Origin: Caulobacter sp. NIBR2454
GTDB taxonomy: Bacteria > Pseudomonadota > Alphaproteobacteria > Caulobacterales > Caulobacteraceae
Assembly (NCBI RefSeq): GCF_027474405.1
Contig: NZ_CP114871.1
Span: 434,001-498,000, forward strand
Reading direction: 5' to 3'
Length of the DNA: 64,000 nt
In this document: piece by piece, positions 27,152-35,478 of the stretch
Layout: every line of letters begins with the position of its first letter
Position numbering within the stretch: position 1 is the stretch's first letter
The notes under the pieces: model-generated
Told to the model about the DNA's origin: nothing
The model's database searches: none
What the model saw: the letters and a program-made list of their open reading frames with translations, nothing else
Position numbers and translations under genes: made by a program

Positions 27152-27165
27152 TGACGCTAGCGTCA
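27152..27165. promoter_or_regulatory. Perfect 14-bp palindrome TGACGCTAGCGTCA
   Basis: A perfect palindrome in the 285-base gap between the MCP and aldose-epimerase genes, about 200 bases upstream of the MCP start. It could be a dimer-binding site. No regulator is assigned and no other copy was noticed in the window. Confidence 0.3.
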
Positions 27166-27240
27166 GGTTCTGCATTTGAGTGATACTATATTTGCTTGGA
27201 GAACCTTGGGGTTGATGGCTTTTTGCGCGCCCATCAGGAC

Positions 27241-28128
27241 TCAAATATCTTCCTCGATCAATGCAATCTCAAGGCGAAAGCTCTTCGCTATCCCTTGCTG
27301 CACAAGGAAAACGCCCGGCTTGCCTAGGATGTCGCCGTCGTAGTTCTGGGCGTCGGCGAAGCCGCTCCAAGGCTCGATGCAGATGTAGTCGGCCCCCGGC
27401 TTGGTCCACACACCGAGGTGCGGGCTGTCGGGAAAGCTGACCTTGAGGCCAGGGCGACCGACCGCGCCATAGACAAGGTTGCGGCTGGCCAGTTGATCGA
27501 AGATCACCGCGTCATTGACGAACAGGTCCTCGCGCAGGGCCATGTCCCGCCCTTCGACTGGGGTGGGCAGGTGTTCAGGCCGCACCAGACCGTCGTCGCC
27601 AACTCGGCGGATCGGCTGCGGTTGCGGCTCATCAAAATGAAGCCGGTGATCGAGCTTGTCGCCGCCATAGGGAAGCGGCCAGCGGAAGGCGGGATGGAAG
27701 CCAAAGCAGGCGGGCATCTCGCCATCGCCCAGGTTGGATATCGTCGCCGTATTGATCAGCCGTCCGCCCTCCATGGCGAACGCCACGTCCAGCCGGAACT
27801 CGAACGGATAGACGGCGCGGGTCTGCTCATCCGCTTCCAGCCGCAGGACCACGCGGTCGGCCGACTGCTCAATCACGTTGAACAGCTTGGTGCGTGCGAA
27901 GCCATGCTTGGCCATTGGATAGGTCTGGTCACCCAGGCGATAGCGACCGCCGTTCAGGCCGCCGACGACGGGGAACAGCAACGGCGCGCGGCCCGTCCAC
28001 CATGCCGGATCGCCATCCCACAGCAGCTCCAACCCCTCGGCGTCCGTCAGGCGCGACAACTCCGCGCCCATTGGATTGATCTCGGCGGACAGGCCTTCGC
28101 CGACGATGCGCAGCCAGGTCTCGCTCAT
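27241..28128 (-). CDS. Aldose 1-epimerase family protein
   Basis: A protein of 295 residues of the galactose-mutarotase-like fold. Signatures are GAELSRLTDAEGLELLWDGDPAWW near the N-terminus, KHGFAR (catalytic His), and FGFHPAFRWP plus CIEPWSGFAD. It interconverts anomers of a hexose or a hexose phosphate. Its start codon shares one base with the polA stop (TGATG), so it is probably cotranslated with polA; a functional link is not obvious. Confidence 0.88.
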   Translation of the reverse strand: MSETWLRIVGEGLSAEINPMGAELSRLTDAEGLELLWDGDPAWWTGRAPLLFPVVGGLNGGRYRLGDQTYPMAKHGFARTKLFNVIEQSADRVVLRLEADEQTRAVYPFEFRLDVAFAMEGGRLINTATISNLGDGEMPACFGFHPAFRWPLPYGGDKLDHRLHFDEPQPQPIRRVGDDGLVRPEHLPTPVEGRDMALREDLFVNDAVIFDQLASRNLVYGAVGRPGLKVSFPDSPHLGVWTKPGADYICIEPWSGFADAQNYDGDILGKPGVFLVQQGIAKSFRLEIALIEEDI

Positions 28129-30971
28129 CAGTGCGCTTCATCCCAGTTCAGTGCGGCGCGAGCCTCCACCACGAGGGGCACGGTCAGTGAAACGGCAGGC
28201 TCCGCCGCTCGCTCCATCACCGCCTTGACCACTTCACAGGTGCGCTCGGCCTCGGCTTCGGGCGCTTCGAAGACAAGTTCATCGTGGACTTGCAGCAGCA
28301 TGCGGGCTTTCAGGCCAGCCTCGGCCAGGGCGGCGGGCATGCGGATCATGGCGCGGCGGATGACATCGGCGGCGGCGCCCTGGATCGGGGCGTTGATCGC
28401 GGCTCGTTCGGCGAACTGGCGCTGAGCGACGGACTTGCCGCCGATCTCGGGGATGTTGACCTTGCGCCCGAAGATCGTGGTCACGAAGCCCTGCTCGCGC
28501 ACCATCGCCTTGGTGCGGTCCATGTAGGCCCCGATGCCGGGGAAGCGCTCGAAGTAGGTCTTGATGTAGGCCCCCGCCTCGCTTTGCGGGATGCCCAGCT
28601 GGTTGGCCAGGCCGAAAGCGCTGATGCCGTAGACGATGCCGAAATTGATGGCCTTGGCCTGGCGACGGATCATCGGGTCCATGCCTTCGATCGGCACGCC
28701 GAACATCTCCGACGCGGTGGAGGCGTGGATGTCCAGGCCGTCGGCGAACGCGCGCTTCAACTGCGGGATGTCGCCGATGTGGGCCAGCAGGCGCAGTTCG
28801 ATCTGGCTGTAGTCGGCGCTGATCAGCACGTGGCCCGGCTCGGCGATGAAGGCCTTGCGGATCTTGCGGCCTTCCTCGGTGCGGACCGGGATGTTCTGCA
28901 AGTTCGGATCGGACGAGGACAGTCGCCCGGTCGAGGTCGAGGCCAGGGCGAACGAGGTATGTACCCGGCCGGTGCTGGGTGCGATGGCGGCGATCAGGTT
29001 GTCGGTATAGGTGCCCTTCAGCTTCGACAGCTGACGCCAGTCCAGCAGGACGCGCGGCAGTTCATGGCCCTCGGCGGCCAGGCTTTCCAGCACGTCGCTG
29101 TCGGTGGACCACTGGCCGGTGGCGGTCTTCTTGCCCCCGGTCAGCTGCATCTCGCCAAACAGCACGTCGCCGATCTGCTTGGGACTGCCCAGGTTGAACG
29201 GGCGGCCGACCATGGCCTGCGCCTTGGCCTCGAACTCGGCCATGCGCATGGAGAAGTCGTTGGATAATTTGCGCAGGGCCTCGGGATCGACCTTGATCCC
29301 GTGGTTCTCCATCTGGGCCAGGACCGGCGGCAGGCCGCGCTCCAAGGTCTCGTAGACCGTCAGCAGCCCTTCGCGCGCCAGGCGCGGACGCAGGCGATTG
29401 TATAGGCGCAGGGTGACGTCGGCGTCCTCGGCCGCGTAGCGCGTGGCCGACTTCAGCTCCACGTGCTTGAAGCTGATCTCGCCCTTGCCCGTGCCGGCCA
29501 CCTGTTTGAACGGGATCGGGCTGTGACCCAGGTGCAGGCGCGACAGCTCGTCCATCCCATGACCGTGCAGGCCGGCTTCAAGCACGTACGAGATCAACAT
29601 GGTGTCCTCGGTCGGGGACACGTTGATGCCGTGCCGCGCCAAGACGGCGATGTCGTACTTGGCGTTCTGGGCGATCTTCAGGACAGCCGGGTCTTCCAGC
29701 AGCGGCTTGAGCCGGTCGATCACATCCTGCAGCGGAATCTGCTCCAGGTCGGCGGCGGCCTCGAGGGCCAAGCCATCCTTCTCGCAGTGGCCGACCGGGA
29801 TGTAGGCCGCCTCGCCCGGCGCAATGGCCAGGGATACGCCGCACAGGCCGGCTGTGGCCGACGACAGGGCGTCGGTCTCCGTGTCAAAGGCGACGATGCC
29901 CGCCGCCCGCGACTTGGCGACCCATGCGTCCAGGGTCTTGACGTCGCGGATGCAGACATAGTTGTCGTGATCGATGGCCGATTCTGGCGCGGCCTCCGTG
30001 GGCGCGCTCGCGGCCGTCGCAACTGAAGGCAGAGCGCCGCCGGCGCTGGCGCGGCCTATGCGCTGGCCCAGGGTCTTGAAGCCCATGTCCTCCAGGAAGG
30101 CGCCCAGCACCTCCTTGTCCGGCTCGCGCAGAACCAGATCGTCCAGCGGCTCGGGAAGGGGCGTGTCACAATCCAGTTTCACCAGGGCGCGCGACAGCCG
30201 GATCTGGTCGGCGAACTCGATCAGGGTCTCGCGGCGCTTCTGCTGCTTGATCTCGCCGGCGCGAGCCAGAAGCGTGTCGAGGTCGCCATATTCGGTGATC
30301 AGGGCGCTGGCGGTCTTGATACCGATGCCGGGCGCGCCAGGCACGTTGTCGACGCTGTCGCCGCAGAGGGCTTGGACGTCCACGACCCGCTCAGGCGGGA
30401 CGCCGAACTTCTCGATCACCTGCTCGCGGCCGATGCGGACGTTCTTCATCGGATCGAACATCGACACCGAATCACCGACGAGCTGCATCAGGTCCTTGTC
30501 GGACGAGACGATGATCGCCTCGCCGCCGCTGTCGCGGGCGGCGCATGAATAGGCGGCGATCAGGTCGTCGGCCTCGTAGCCGGCCAGCTCGATGCAAGGC
30601 ACGCCGAAGGCGCGCGTCGCCTCGCGCACCATCGCGAACTGCGGGACCAGATCCTCCGGCGGCGGCGGGCGGTGGGCCTTGTACTTGTCATACAGGTCGT
30701 TGCGGAACGTCTTTTCCGAATGGTCGAAGATCACCGCCAGGTGGGTGGGGGCGTCGCCCTGCATGTCCCGCATCAGCTTGAACAGCATGTTGCAGAAGCC
30801 CGACACCGCGCCGATCGGCATGCCGTCGCGCTTGCGGGTCAGGGGCGGCAAGGCGTGGTAGGCGCGGAAGATGAAGGCCGAGCCGTCCACCAGGAACAGG
30901 CGGATGGCGGGGCCGTCCTGGGTCAGCGGACGATCAGGAACGGCGGCGGCGGGCTCAAGCGTGTCGGTCAT
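28128..30971 (-). CDS. polA: DNA polymerase I
   Basis: A protein of 947 residues from the ATG at 30971 (MTDTLEPAAAV); a longer in-frame reading has an atypical Arg-rich N-terminus. Residues 25-290 are the 5'-3' exonuclease (LFLVDGSAFIFRAYHALPP; SSDKDLMQLV; GDSVDNVPGAPGIGIKTA). Residues about 330-540 are the 3'-5' proofreading domain with an intact DxE (VAFDTETDAL). The polymerase domain carries motif A (SADYSQIELRLLAHI), motif B (RRQAKAINFGIVYG) and motif C (QVHDELVFE). It fills gaps in repair and matures Okazaki fragments. Length and domain order are normal for PolA. Confidence 0.96.
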   Translation of the reverse strand: MTDTLEPAAAVPDRPLTQDGPAIRLFLVDGSAFIFRAYHALPPLTRKRDGMPIGAVSGFCNMLFKLMRDMQGDAPTHLAVIFDHSEKTFRNDLYDKYKAHRPPPPEDLVPQFAMVREATRAFGVPCIELAGYEADDLIAAYSCAARDSGGEAIIVSSDKDLMQLVGDSVSMFDPMKNVRIGREQVIEKFGVPPERVVDVQALCGDSVDNVPGAPGIGIKTASALITEYGDLDTLLARAGEIKQQKRRETLIEFADQIRLSRALVKLDCDTPLPEPLDDLVLREPDKEVLGAFLEDMGFKTLGQRIGRASAGGALPSVATAASAPTEAAPESAIDHDNYVCIRDVKTLDAWVAKSRAAGIVAFDTETDALSSATAGLCGVSLAIAPGEAAYIPVGHCEKDGLALEAAADLEQIPLQDVIDRLKPLLEDPAVLKIAQNAKYDIAVLARHGINVSPTEDTMLISYVLEAGLHGHGMDELSRLHLGHSPIPFKQVAGTGKGEISFKHVELKSATRYAAEDADVTLRLYNRLRPRLAREGLLTVYETLERGLPPVLAQMENHGIKVDPEALRKLSNDFSMRMAEFEAKAQAMVGRPFNLGSPKQIGDVLFGEMQLTGGKKTATGQWSTDSDVLESLAAEGHELPRVLLDWRQLSKLKGTYTDNLIAAIAPSTGRVHTSFALASTSTGRLSSSDPNLQNIPVRTEEGRKIRKAFIAEPGHVLISADYSQIELRLLAHIGDIPQLKRAFADGLDIHASTASEMFGVPIEGMDPMIRRQAKAINFGIVYGISAFGLANQLGIPQSEAGAYIKTYFERFPGIGAYMDRTKAMVREQGFVTTIFGRKVNIPEIGGKSVAQRQFAERAAINAPIQGAAADVIRRAMIRMPAALAEAGLKARMLLQVHDELVFEAPEAEAERTCEVVKAVMERAAEPAVSLTVPLVVEARAALNWDEAH

Positions 30972-31062
30972 TCCCGGAAGATAGGCGCGCCCGGCCTCCG
31001 GGTCAGCCCCGAAGTCGGACTGTCCGGCCTTTACCCGACAACGACCCCGCCGCCGACAAGGA

Positions 31063-32406
31063 CTAGAACTGCGTGATCGCGCTGATCGCCAGATAGGCGC
31101 TGGTATCGCCATTCTGCGGGGCGTTGGGCGCGTCCTGCAGGAAGCGGCCCTTGGCCAGCAGCAATCCGTTCGCCTCTAGGCGCAGGCGGTCCTTGATCGC
31201 CCAGTAGCGGACGCGGCCTTCGAGCTGATGGCCGGCGAAGTCGCCCGAGCCGCCGGCGGCGTCACGCACGCTGGTGGTGGAGAAGCTGTCAGTGTCCGAA
31301 GCTAGCCACATGGCGCGGTAGGAGGCGAAAGCGTCCAGCCGCTTGCTGGGGGTCACCTCGAGCCGCACGCCAGGCGTGATGATGTTGGCGCGGCCGATGG
31401 CGGCGTAGATGCCCGACGGCCCGAAATCGGCGCGACGCATGCCCAGCAGGGTGTCGAAACGGCCGTATCGTCCACCGGGCTTGTCGCCGCTGGCGTAGTC
31501 GAACTCCGCCGACAGGCGCGGCTTCCAGCCGCCTGCGCGCGTGTAGCCCACGTCGGCATGCACGAAGCCGGCGCGAACGTCGAGCGTAGGATCGTTGACT
31601 GCGGAGCCCCGGCTGACGGCGCCGGTCTGGCCAATGGCTTCGATCTCGTAGTCCCAGGCCGCGACGGCGGGATCCAGGATCACCCTAAGGCCGAAGGTGT
31701 CGAGATCGCGGTCACGGGTGGGGGCTCCCGGTGCGTCATGTTCCTCGAAGTGGAAGAACTCCGCCTCCAGCGCGGCCTTGCCGATCGTTCGCGGCCGCGC
31801 GACTAGCCCGCCCCAGACGACCAGATCGTCGTTCTCCGTGTCCGGATACTGGCGATTGTCCAGCAGGGAGTCGATGTCGCCGGGCCGGCGAACCTGGGGC
31901 ATCACATAGATCAGGGTGGTCTTCACGCCGGCCGGCGCCATGTCGATGCGCAGGCCGGTATAGCCGTTGGTGGTGTTGCGATAGTCGTCGGCCGCGACCA
32001 GGCGGCGTGAGCCGATGTTGAGCATGAACCGCCCCGCTTGCAGCGTGACGGGCCCCAGCGCCTCACCGTCCAGCTTCAGCGCCGCATAGGCCTGCACCAG
32101 CTCGGCGGTGTTGACCTCGTTCGTGCTGATGGGCGAGCGGCGGTTCGCGCTGGTGACGCGGCTGTCATACATCTCCGCGGCCAGGGTCAGCGGACCCTGT
32201 CGCCGCTCCACCGCCAGGGTGGTGCGGATGCTGATCAGGTTTTCGTTGGAATTGAAGTTCGGCCGGACCTGGTCGTCGAGCACCTCGTACCGCGTCCGGA
32301 ACGATCCGGAGAATTTCCATTCGGCGGCGTCTTCAGCTTCGGCGGCGCTGGTCAGCGCAAAGGCCAGGCTGGCCGCGGTCAACGTCAAGCGCGTGAAATT
32401 CGTCAT
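31063..32406 (-). CDS. Alginate-export-like outer-membrane beta-barrel protein
   Basis: A protein of 447 residues starting at the ATG at 32406, which gives a signal peptide ending ALTSAAEAED. The mature part starts WKFSGSFRTRYEVLDDQ and shows alternating amphipathic strands (GFVHADVGYTRAGGWKPRLSAEFDYASGD) ending in Phe (AISAITQF), as in outer-membrane barrels. The GRFMLNIGSRRLVAADDYRNTTNGYTGLR stretch is typical of the alginate-export (AlgE-like) family of porins. The actual substrate is unknown and no alginate genes are nearby. It lies 91 bases upstream of polA, in the same direction. Confidence 0.8.
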   Translation of the reverse strand: MTNFTRLTLTAASLAFALTSAAEAEDAAEWKFSGSFRTRYEVLDDQVRPNFNSNENLISIRTTLAVERRQGPLTLAAEMYDSRVTSANRRSPISTNEVNTAELVQAYAALKLDGEALGPVTLQAGRFMLNIGSRRLVAADDYRNTTNGYTGLRIDMAPAGVKTTLIYVMPQVRRPGDIDSLLDNRQYPDTENDDLVVWGGLVARPRTIGKAALEAEFFHFEEHDAPGAPTRDRDLDTFGLRVILDPAVAAWDYEIEAIGQTGAVSRGSAVNDPTLDVRAGFVHADVGYTRAGGWKPRLSAEFDYASGDKPGGRYGRFDTLLGMRRADFGPSGIYAAIGRANIITPGVRLEVTPSKRLDAFASYRAMWLASDTDSFSTTSVRDAAGGSGDFAGHQLEGRVRYWAIKDRLRLEANGLLLAKGRFLQDAPNAPQNGDTSAYLAISAITQF

Positions 32407-32528
32407 GTCAGGTCCCCCCAAAACCTGGCCGCGCCGCAAAGGCGAAGCTTGTCTGGAGGTTTTACGCGGACGGTTCCTAACGCCCCCTGAGCCGGACGCG
32501 TTTGACTTTGAGGCGAATTGACGCGGGC

Positions 32529-32813
32529 CTAGTGGCCGCCGGCGCCTTCGTAGACGCCCGGAGCGAGGCGTTCGTCCTCATGACCCTCGGAGCCGTGGGC
32601 CAGGACGAATCGTCGGTCGCAGTAGGGGCAGTCGATATAGCCAGCCGCGCCCATCTCCAGCCATACGCGCGGGTGGCCCAGGGCGCCGCCGACGCCGTCG
32701 CAGGCGATGCGGTGCGAGCGCACGGTCACCGTCTCCGGCGCGGGCCCGACACCCACGTCGGGAGCGGACATCGTGGCGGCGGTGTCGGGGATCGGCTTGG
32801 CCTTGCGCGCCAT
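32529..32813 (-). CDS. Zinc-finger (CHCC-type) domain protein
   Basis: A protein of 94 residues. The C-terminal half contains Cys (IACDG), His (LGHPRVW), and CPYC, the C-H-C-C pattern of the zf-CHCC family related to the NDUFS6 accessory subunit of complex I. The N-terminal part is Pro/Ala rich and probably flexible. Standalone proteins of this kind are common in alphaproteobacteria; a role in respiratory-complex assembly is inferred from family only. Confidence 0.8.
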   Translation of the reverse strand: MARKAKPIPDTAATMSAPDVGVGPAPETVTVRSHRIACDGVGGALGHPRVWLEMGAAGYIDCPYCDRRFVLAHGSEGHEDERLAPGVYEGAGGH

Positions 32814-32983
32814 GATCTAAGCTTTCTGTGCGGCCCGACTCCCTAAAGTGAAGTTTGGCGGGCGAATTGTCTGAGCGGCCTTGGCGACAGGGCCGACGGG
32901 CCATACCTATGCGACAGGCCGCCGGGGCGTCAATTCGCCTCGACGCCGCATAATCCTTATCTCTCCAGACCGCCGTAGGCTTC

Positions 32984-33946
32984 ATGGACCTTCCCGACTA
33001 CGCCATTGAGGCCCAGGGCCTCTTCAAGACCTACGCGGCCACCAAGACCACGCCCGAGAAGCGCGCCCTCAACGGCATCGACCTGAAGATTCCGCGCGGC
33101 TCGATCTTCGGCCTGCTCGGCCCGAACGGGGCGGGCAAGTCCACCTTCATCAACATCCTGGCCGGCCTGACCCGCAAGACCAGCGGCTCGGTCAAGATCT
33201 GGGGCCGCGATATCGACACCCATCCGCGCGACGCTCGCGCCGCGATCGGGGTCGTGCCGCAGGAGTTGGCGGCCGATGTCTTCTTCACGCCCAGGGAATC
33301 CCTCAACGTGCAGTCGGGCCTCTACGGCGTGCCCAAAAGCGAGCGCCGCACCGACGAGCTGCTGGCCGCCCTGGGCCTGTTCGACAAGGCCAACGCCTAT
33401 GTGCGTCAGCTGTCCGGCGGTATGAAGCGACGCCTGATGGTGGCCAAGGCCATGGTCCACCATCCGCCGGTGCTCGTGCTGGACGAGCCGACCGCCGGCG
33501 TGGACGTCGAACTACGCCGCCAGCTCTGGCAGTATGTGGTGGGCCTGAACCAGCAGGGCGTGACTGTCGTTCTGACCACCCACTATCTGGAAGAGGCTCA
33601 GGAACTCTGCGACCAGATCGCCATCGTCAACCGCGGCGAAGTGGTGGCCTGTGAGCCGACCTCGACCCTGCTTCGCCGCCTGGATATCCGCAATGTGGTG
33701 GTCACGCCCGAGGAACCGGTGACGGTGGCGCCGGTCCTGCCGGGCTTCGACACCAAGATCCGCGCCGGCGGCGCCTTCGCCGTCAGCTACAAGACCGGCC
33801 AGTCCAGCGTGGAGCAGGTTCTCGCCGCCGTCCGCGCGGCCGGCCTGCACATCAAGGACATCGCCACCGAGGACCCCGACCTGGAGGACGTCTTCGTCTC
33901 CCTGACCTATGGCTCGGCCACGGCCGCCGATCCGGTCAAGGACTAG
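32984..33946 (+). CDS. ABC transporter ATP-binding protein (YadG-like), no adjacent permease
   Basis: A protein of 320 residues. Walker A is GPNGAGKST (residues 46-54), the Q loop is VVPQEL, the signature is LSGGMKRR, and Walker B is VLVLDEPTAG followed by the H loop TTHYLEEA. The 80-residue C-terminal extension resembles that of drug/polysaccharide exporters. It shares the run [12 protein letters not shown] with the other ABC ATPase in this window (42552-43478), so the two are paralogues. No permease gene is next to it, so its partner lies elsewhere or is the 41.8-kb permease. Confidence 0.88.
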   Translation: MDLPDYAIEAQGLFKTYAATKTTPEKRALNGIDLKIPRGSIFGLLGPNGAGKSTFINILAGLTRKTSGSVKIWGRDIDTHPRDARAAIGVVPQELAADVFFTPRESLNVQSGLYGVPKSERRTDELLAALGLFDKANAYVRQLSGGMKRRLMVAKAMVHHPPVLVLDEPTAGVDVELRRQLWQYVVGLNQQGVTVVLTTHYLEEAQELCDQIAIVNRGEVVACEPTSTLLRRLDIRNVVVTPEEPVTVAPVLPGFDTKIRAGGAFAVSYKTGQSSVEQVLAAVRAAGLHIKDIATEDPDLEDVFVSLTYGSATAADPVKD

Positions 33947-34012
33947 GCGCCCCTGGCGGGGCAAGGCGTTTGCGCGGCCTCGCGCTTTCAGCTAGAACCC
34001 GCCTCCCGGAAC

Positions 34013-34089
34013 GCACCCGTAGCTCAGCTGGATAGAGCGTTGCCCTCCGAAGGCAAAGGTCACACGTTCGAATCGTGTCGGGTGCGCCA
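34013..34089 (+). tRNA. tRNA-Arg (anticodon CCG)
   Basis: 77 bases with acceptor GCACCCG / CGGGTGC, D stem GCTC/GAGC, anticodon stem TTGCC/GGCAA with loop CTCCGAA, T arm CACACGTTCGAATCGTGT, discriminator G and encoded CCA. The anticodon CCG reads CGG arginine codons. Confidence 0.95.
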
Positions 34090-34166
34090 CTTCCCTGAAA
34101 TCGAAGCCTGAAATCCCGTCGCGCGCTGCGCGTCGCGGTGATGTCGCGCCGGCCTCAAGTCTCGCG

Positions 34167-34248
34167 CTGACAATTGGCTATTTCCCTTGTCGCCGTTTGG
34201 TGGTCTGATGAGTTGTCAGTCCATAAAATAGCCATTGGTCAGTCCAAT
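34167..34248 (+). promoter_or_regulatory. Inverted repeats in the promoter region of the Gfo/Idh operon
   Basis: A 17-base arm at 34167-34183 (CTGACAATTGGCTATTT) is inverted at 34226-34242 with 15 of 17 matches. The right arm overlaps a second short dyad, ATTGG-N5-CCAAT (34234-34248). TTGTC and TGGTC-type motifs recur between them. It lies 35 bases before the first gene of the periplasmic oxidoreductase operon and is a good operator candidate, with no regulator identified nearby. Confidence 0.5.
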
Positions 34249-34282
34249 GAGCCGGGCGGCATAGGGAAGGGGATAATCTGGG

Positions 34283-35449
34283 ATGGAAGACACGAGCCGA
34301 CGTGGGCTGTTGATGGCCGCCGGGACCGCGGGTCTCGCCTCGCTGGCGGGGGCCGCCATCGCCCAGCCGCCGACACCCAAGCCTCTATCCCCCGTGCTTG
34401 AGGTGGCCGAGCCGGGCATAGACCCGAACGCCAAGCCCAAGCATTCCATCCGCTTTGCGGTGATTGGCTGCGATCACAACCACATCTTCGGTATGACCGC
34501 CGCCGTGCAGCGAGGCGGGGGACAACTGGTCAAGTTCTACGCGGCCGATCCCAAGCAGATCGCCGACTTCCGCAAGCAGTTCGGGGATGTGCCGCTGGCT
34601 CGTAATGAGGCGGATATCATCGAAGATGAGTCCATCCAGCTGGTGGTCGCCGCCCCGATCCCCGATTTGCGGGCGCCGCTGGGTCTGAGGGTTATGGCGG
34701 CGGGCAAGGACTATCTGGCGGACAAGCCGGGCATCGTCACCCTGGAGCAGCTGGCCCAGGTGCGCGCGGCGGTGAAGGAGACCGGTCGCAAGTACGCGAT
34801 CATGTACTCCGAGCGGCTGGAGGTCCCCTCGGCGGTCAAGGCCGGCGAGCTGGTCATGGCCGGGGCCATCGGCAAGGTGATCCAGACCGTGAACTTGGCG
34901 CCCCATCGCGTGGGGACAGGCCGGCCCGACTGGTTCTGGGACAAGCGCCGCTATGGGGGGATACTGACCGACATCGGGTCTCACCAGGCCGACCAGTTCC
35001 TCTACTACACCGGATCGAACCGAGCCTCGGTGATCGCCGCCCAGACAGGGAATCTGGCGCATCCGGAGCGGGCGGGGTTCGAGGATTTCGGGGATATGAC
35101 CGTCACCGGGAACGGGGGCACGGGCTATATCCGCGTGGACTGGTTCACGCCGGACGGCCTGGGAGTCTGGGGTGACGGGCGGCTGTTCATCCTCGGGACC
35201 GAGGGCTACATCGAGCTGCGCAAATACATCGATCCGATCGGCCGGCCGGGCGGTAACCACCTGCTGATCGTGGACCAGAAACGCGCGCGCTACATCGATT
35301 GCAGCAAGGTCGCCCTGCCGTTCGGGCCACAGTTCGTCACCGACATCGTCGAGCGCACATCCGTCGCACAGGACCAGGAGCAATCCCTGCTGGCCGCCGA
35401 ACTTGTCCTCACCGCTCAGAAGCGCGCCACGCCGCCCATCGCGGCCTGA
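34283..35449 (+). CDS. Tat-exported Gfo/Idh/MocA-family oxidoreductase (1)
   Basis: A protein of 388 residues. The N-terminus has SRRGLLMAAG followed by a hydrophobic stretch and AIAQP, a twin-arginine signal. The Rossmann part (RFAVIGCDHNHIFGM, residues 55-69) has a modified Gly motif, and LADKPG corresponds to the EKP motif of this family with Glu replaced by Asp. The rest is the C-terminal beta-sheet domain (GGILTDIGSHQADQFLYYTG). Exported members of this family carry pre-bound NAD(P) and act on sugars or glycosides in the periplasm. It is the first gene of an operon with a second family member and a cupin. Substrate unknown. Confidence 0.85.
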   Translation: MEDTSRRGLLMAAGTAGLASLAGAAIAQPPTPKPLSPVLEVAEPGIDPNAKPKHSIRFAVIGCDHNHIFGMTAAVQRGGGQLVKFYAADPKQIADFRKQFGDVPLARNEADIIEDESIQLVVAAPIPDLRAPLGLRVMAAGKDYLADKPGIVTLEQLAQVRAAVKETGRKYAIMYSERLEVPSAVKAGELVMAGAIGKVIQTVNLAPHRVGTGRPDWFWDKRRYGGILTDIGSHQADQFLYYTGSNRASVIAAQTGNLAHPERAGFEDFGDMTVTGNGGTGYIRVDWFTPDGLGVWGDGRLFILGTEGYIELRKYIDPIGRPGGNHLLIVDQKRARYIDCSKVALPFGPQFVTDIVERTSVAQDQEQSLLAAELVLTAQKRATPPIAA

Positions 35450-35478
35450 AACGGCCTTCCCCGAAACAGGAGAATTCG

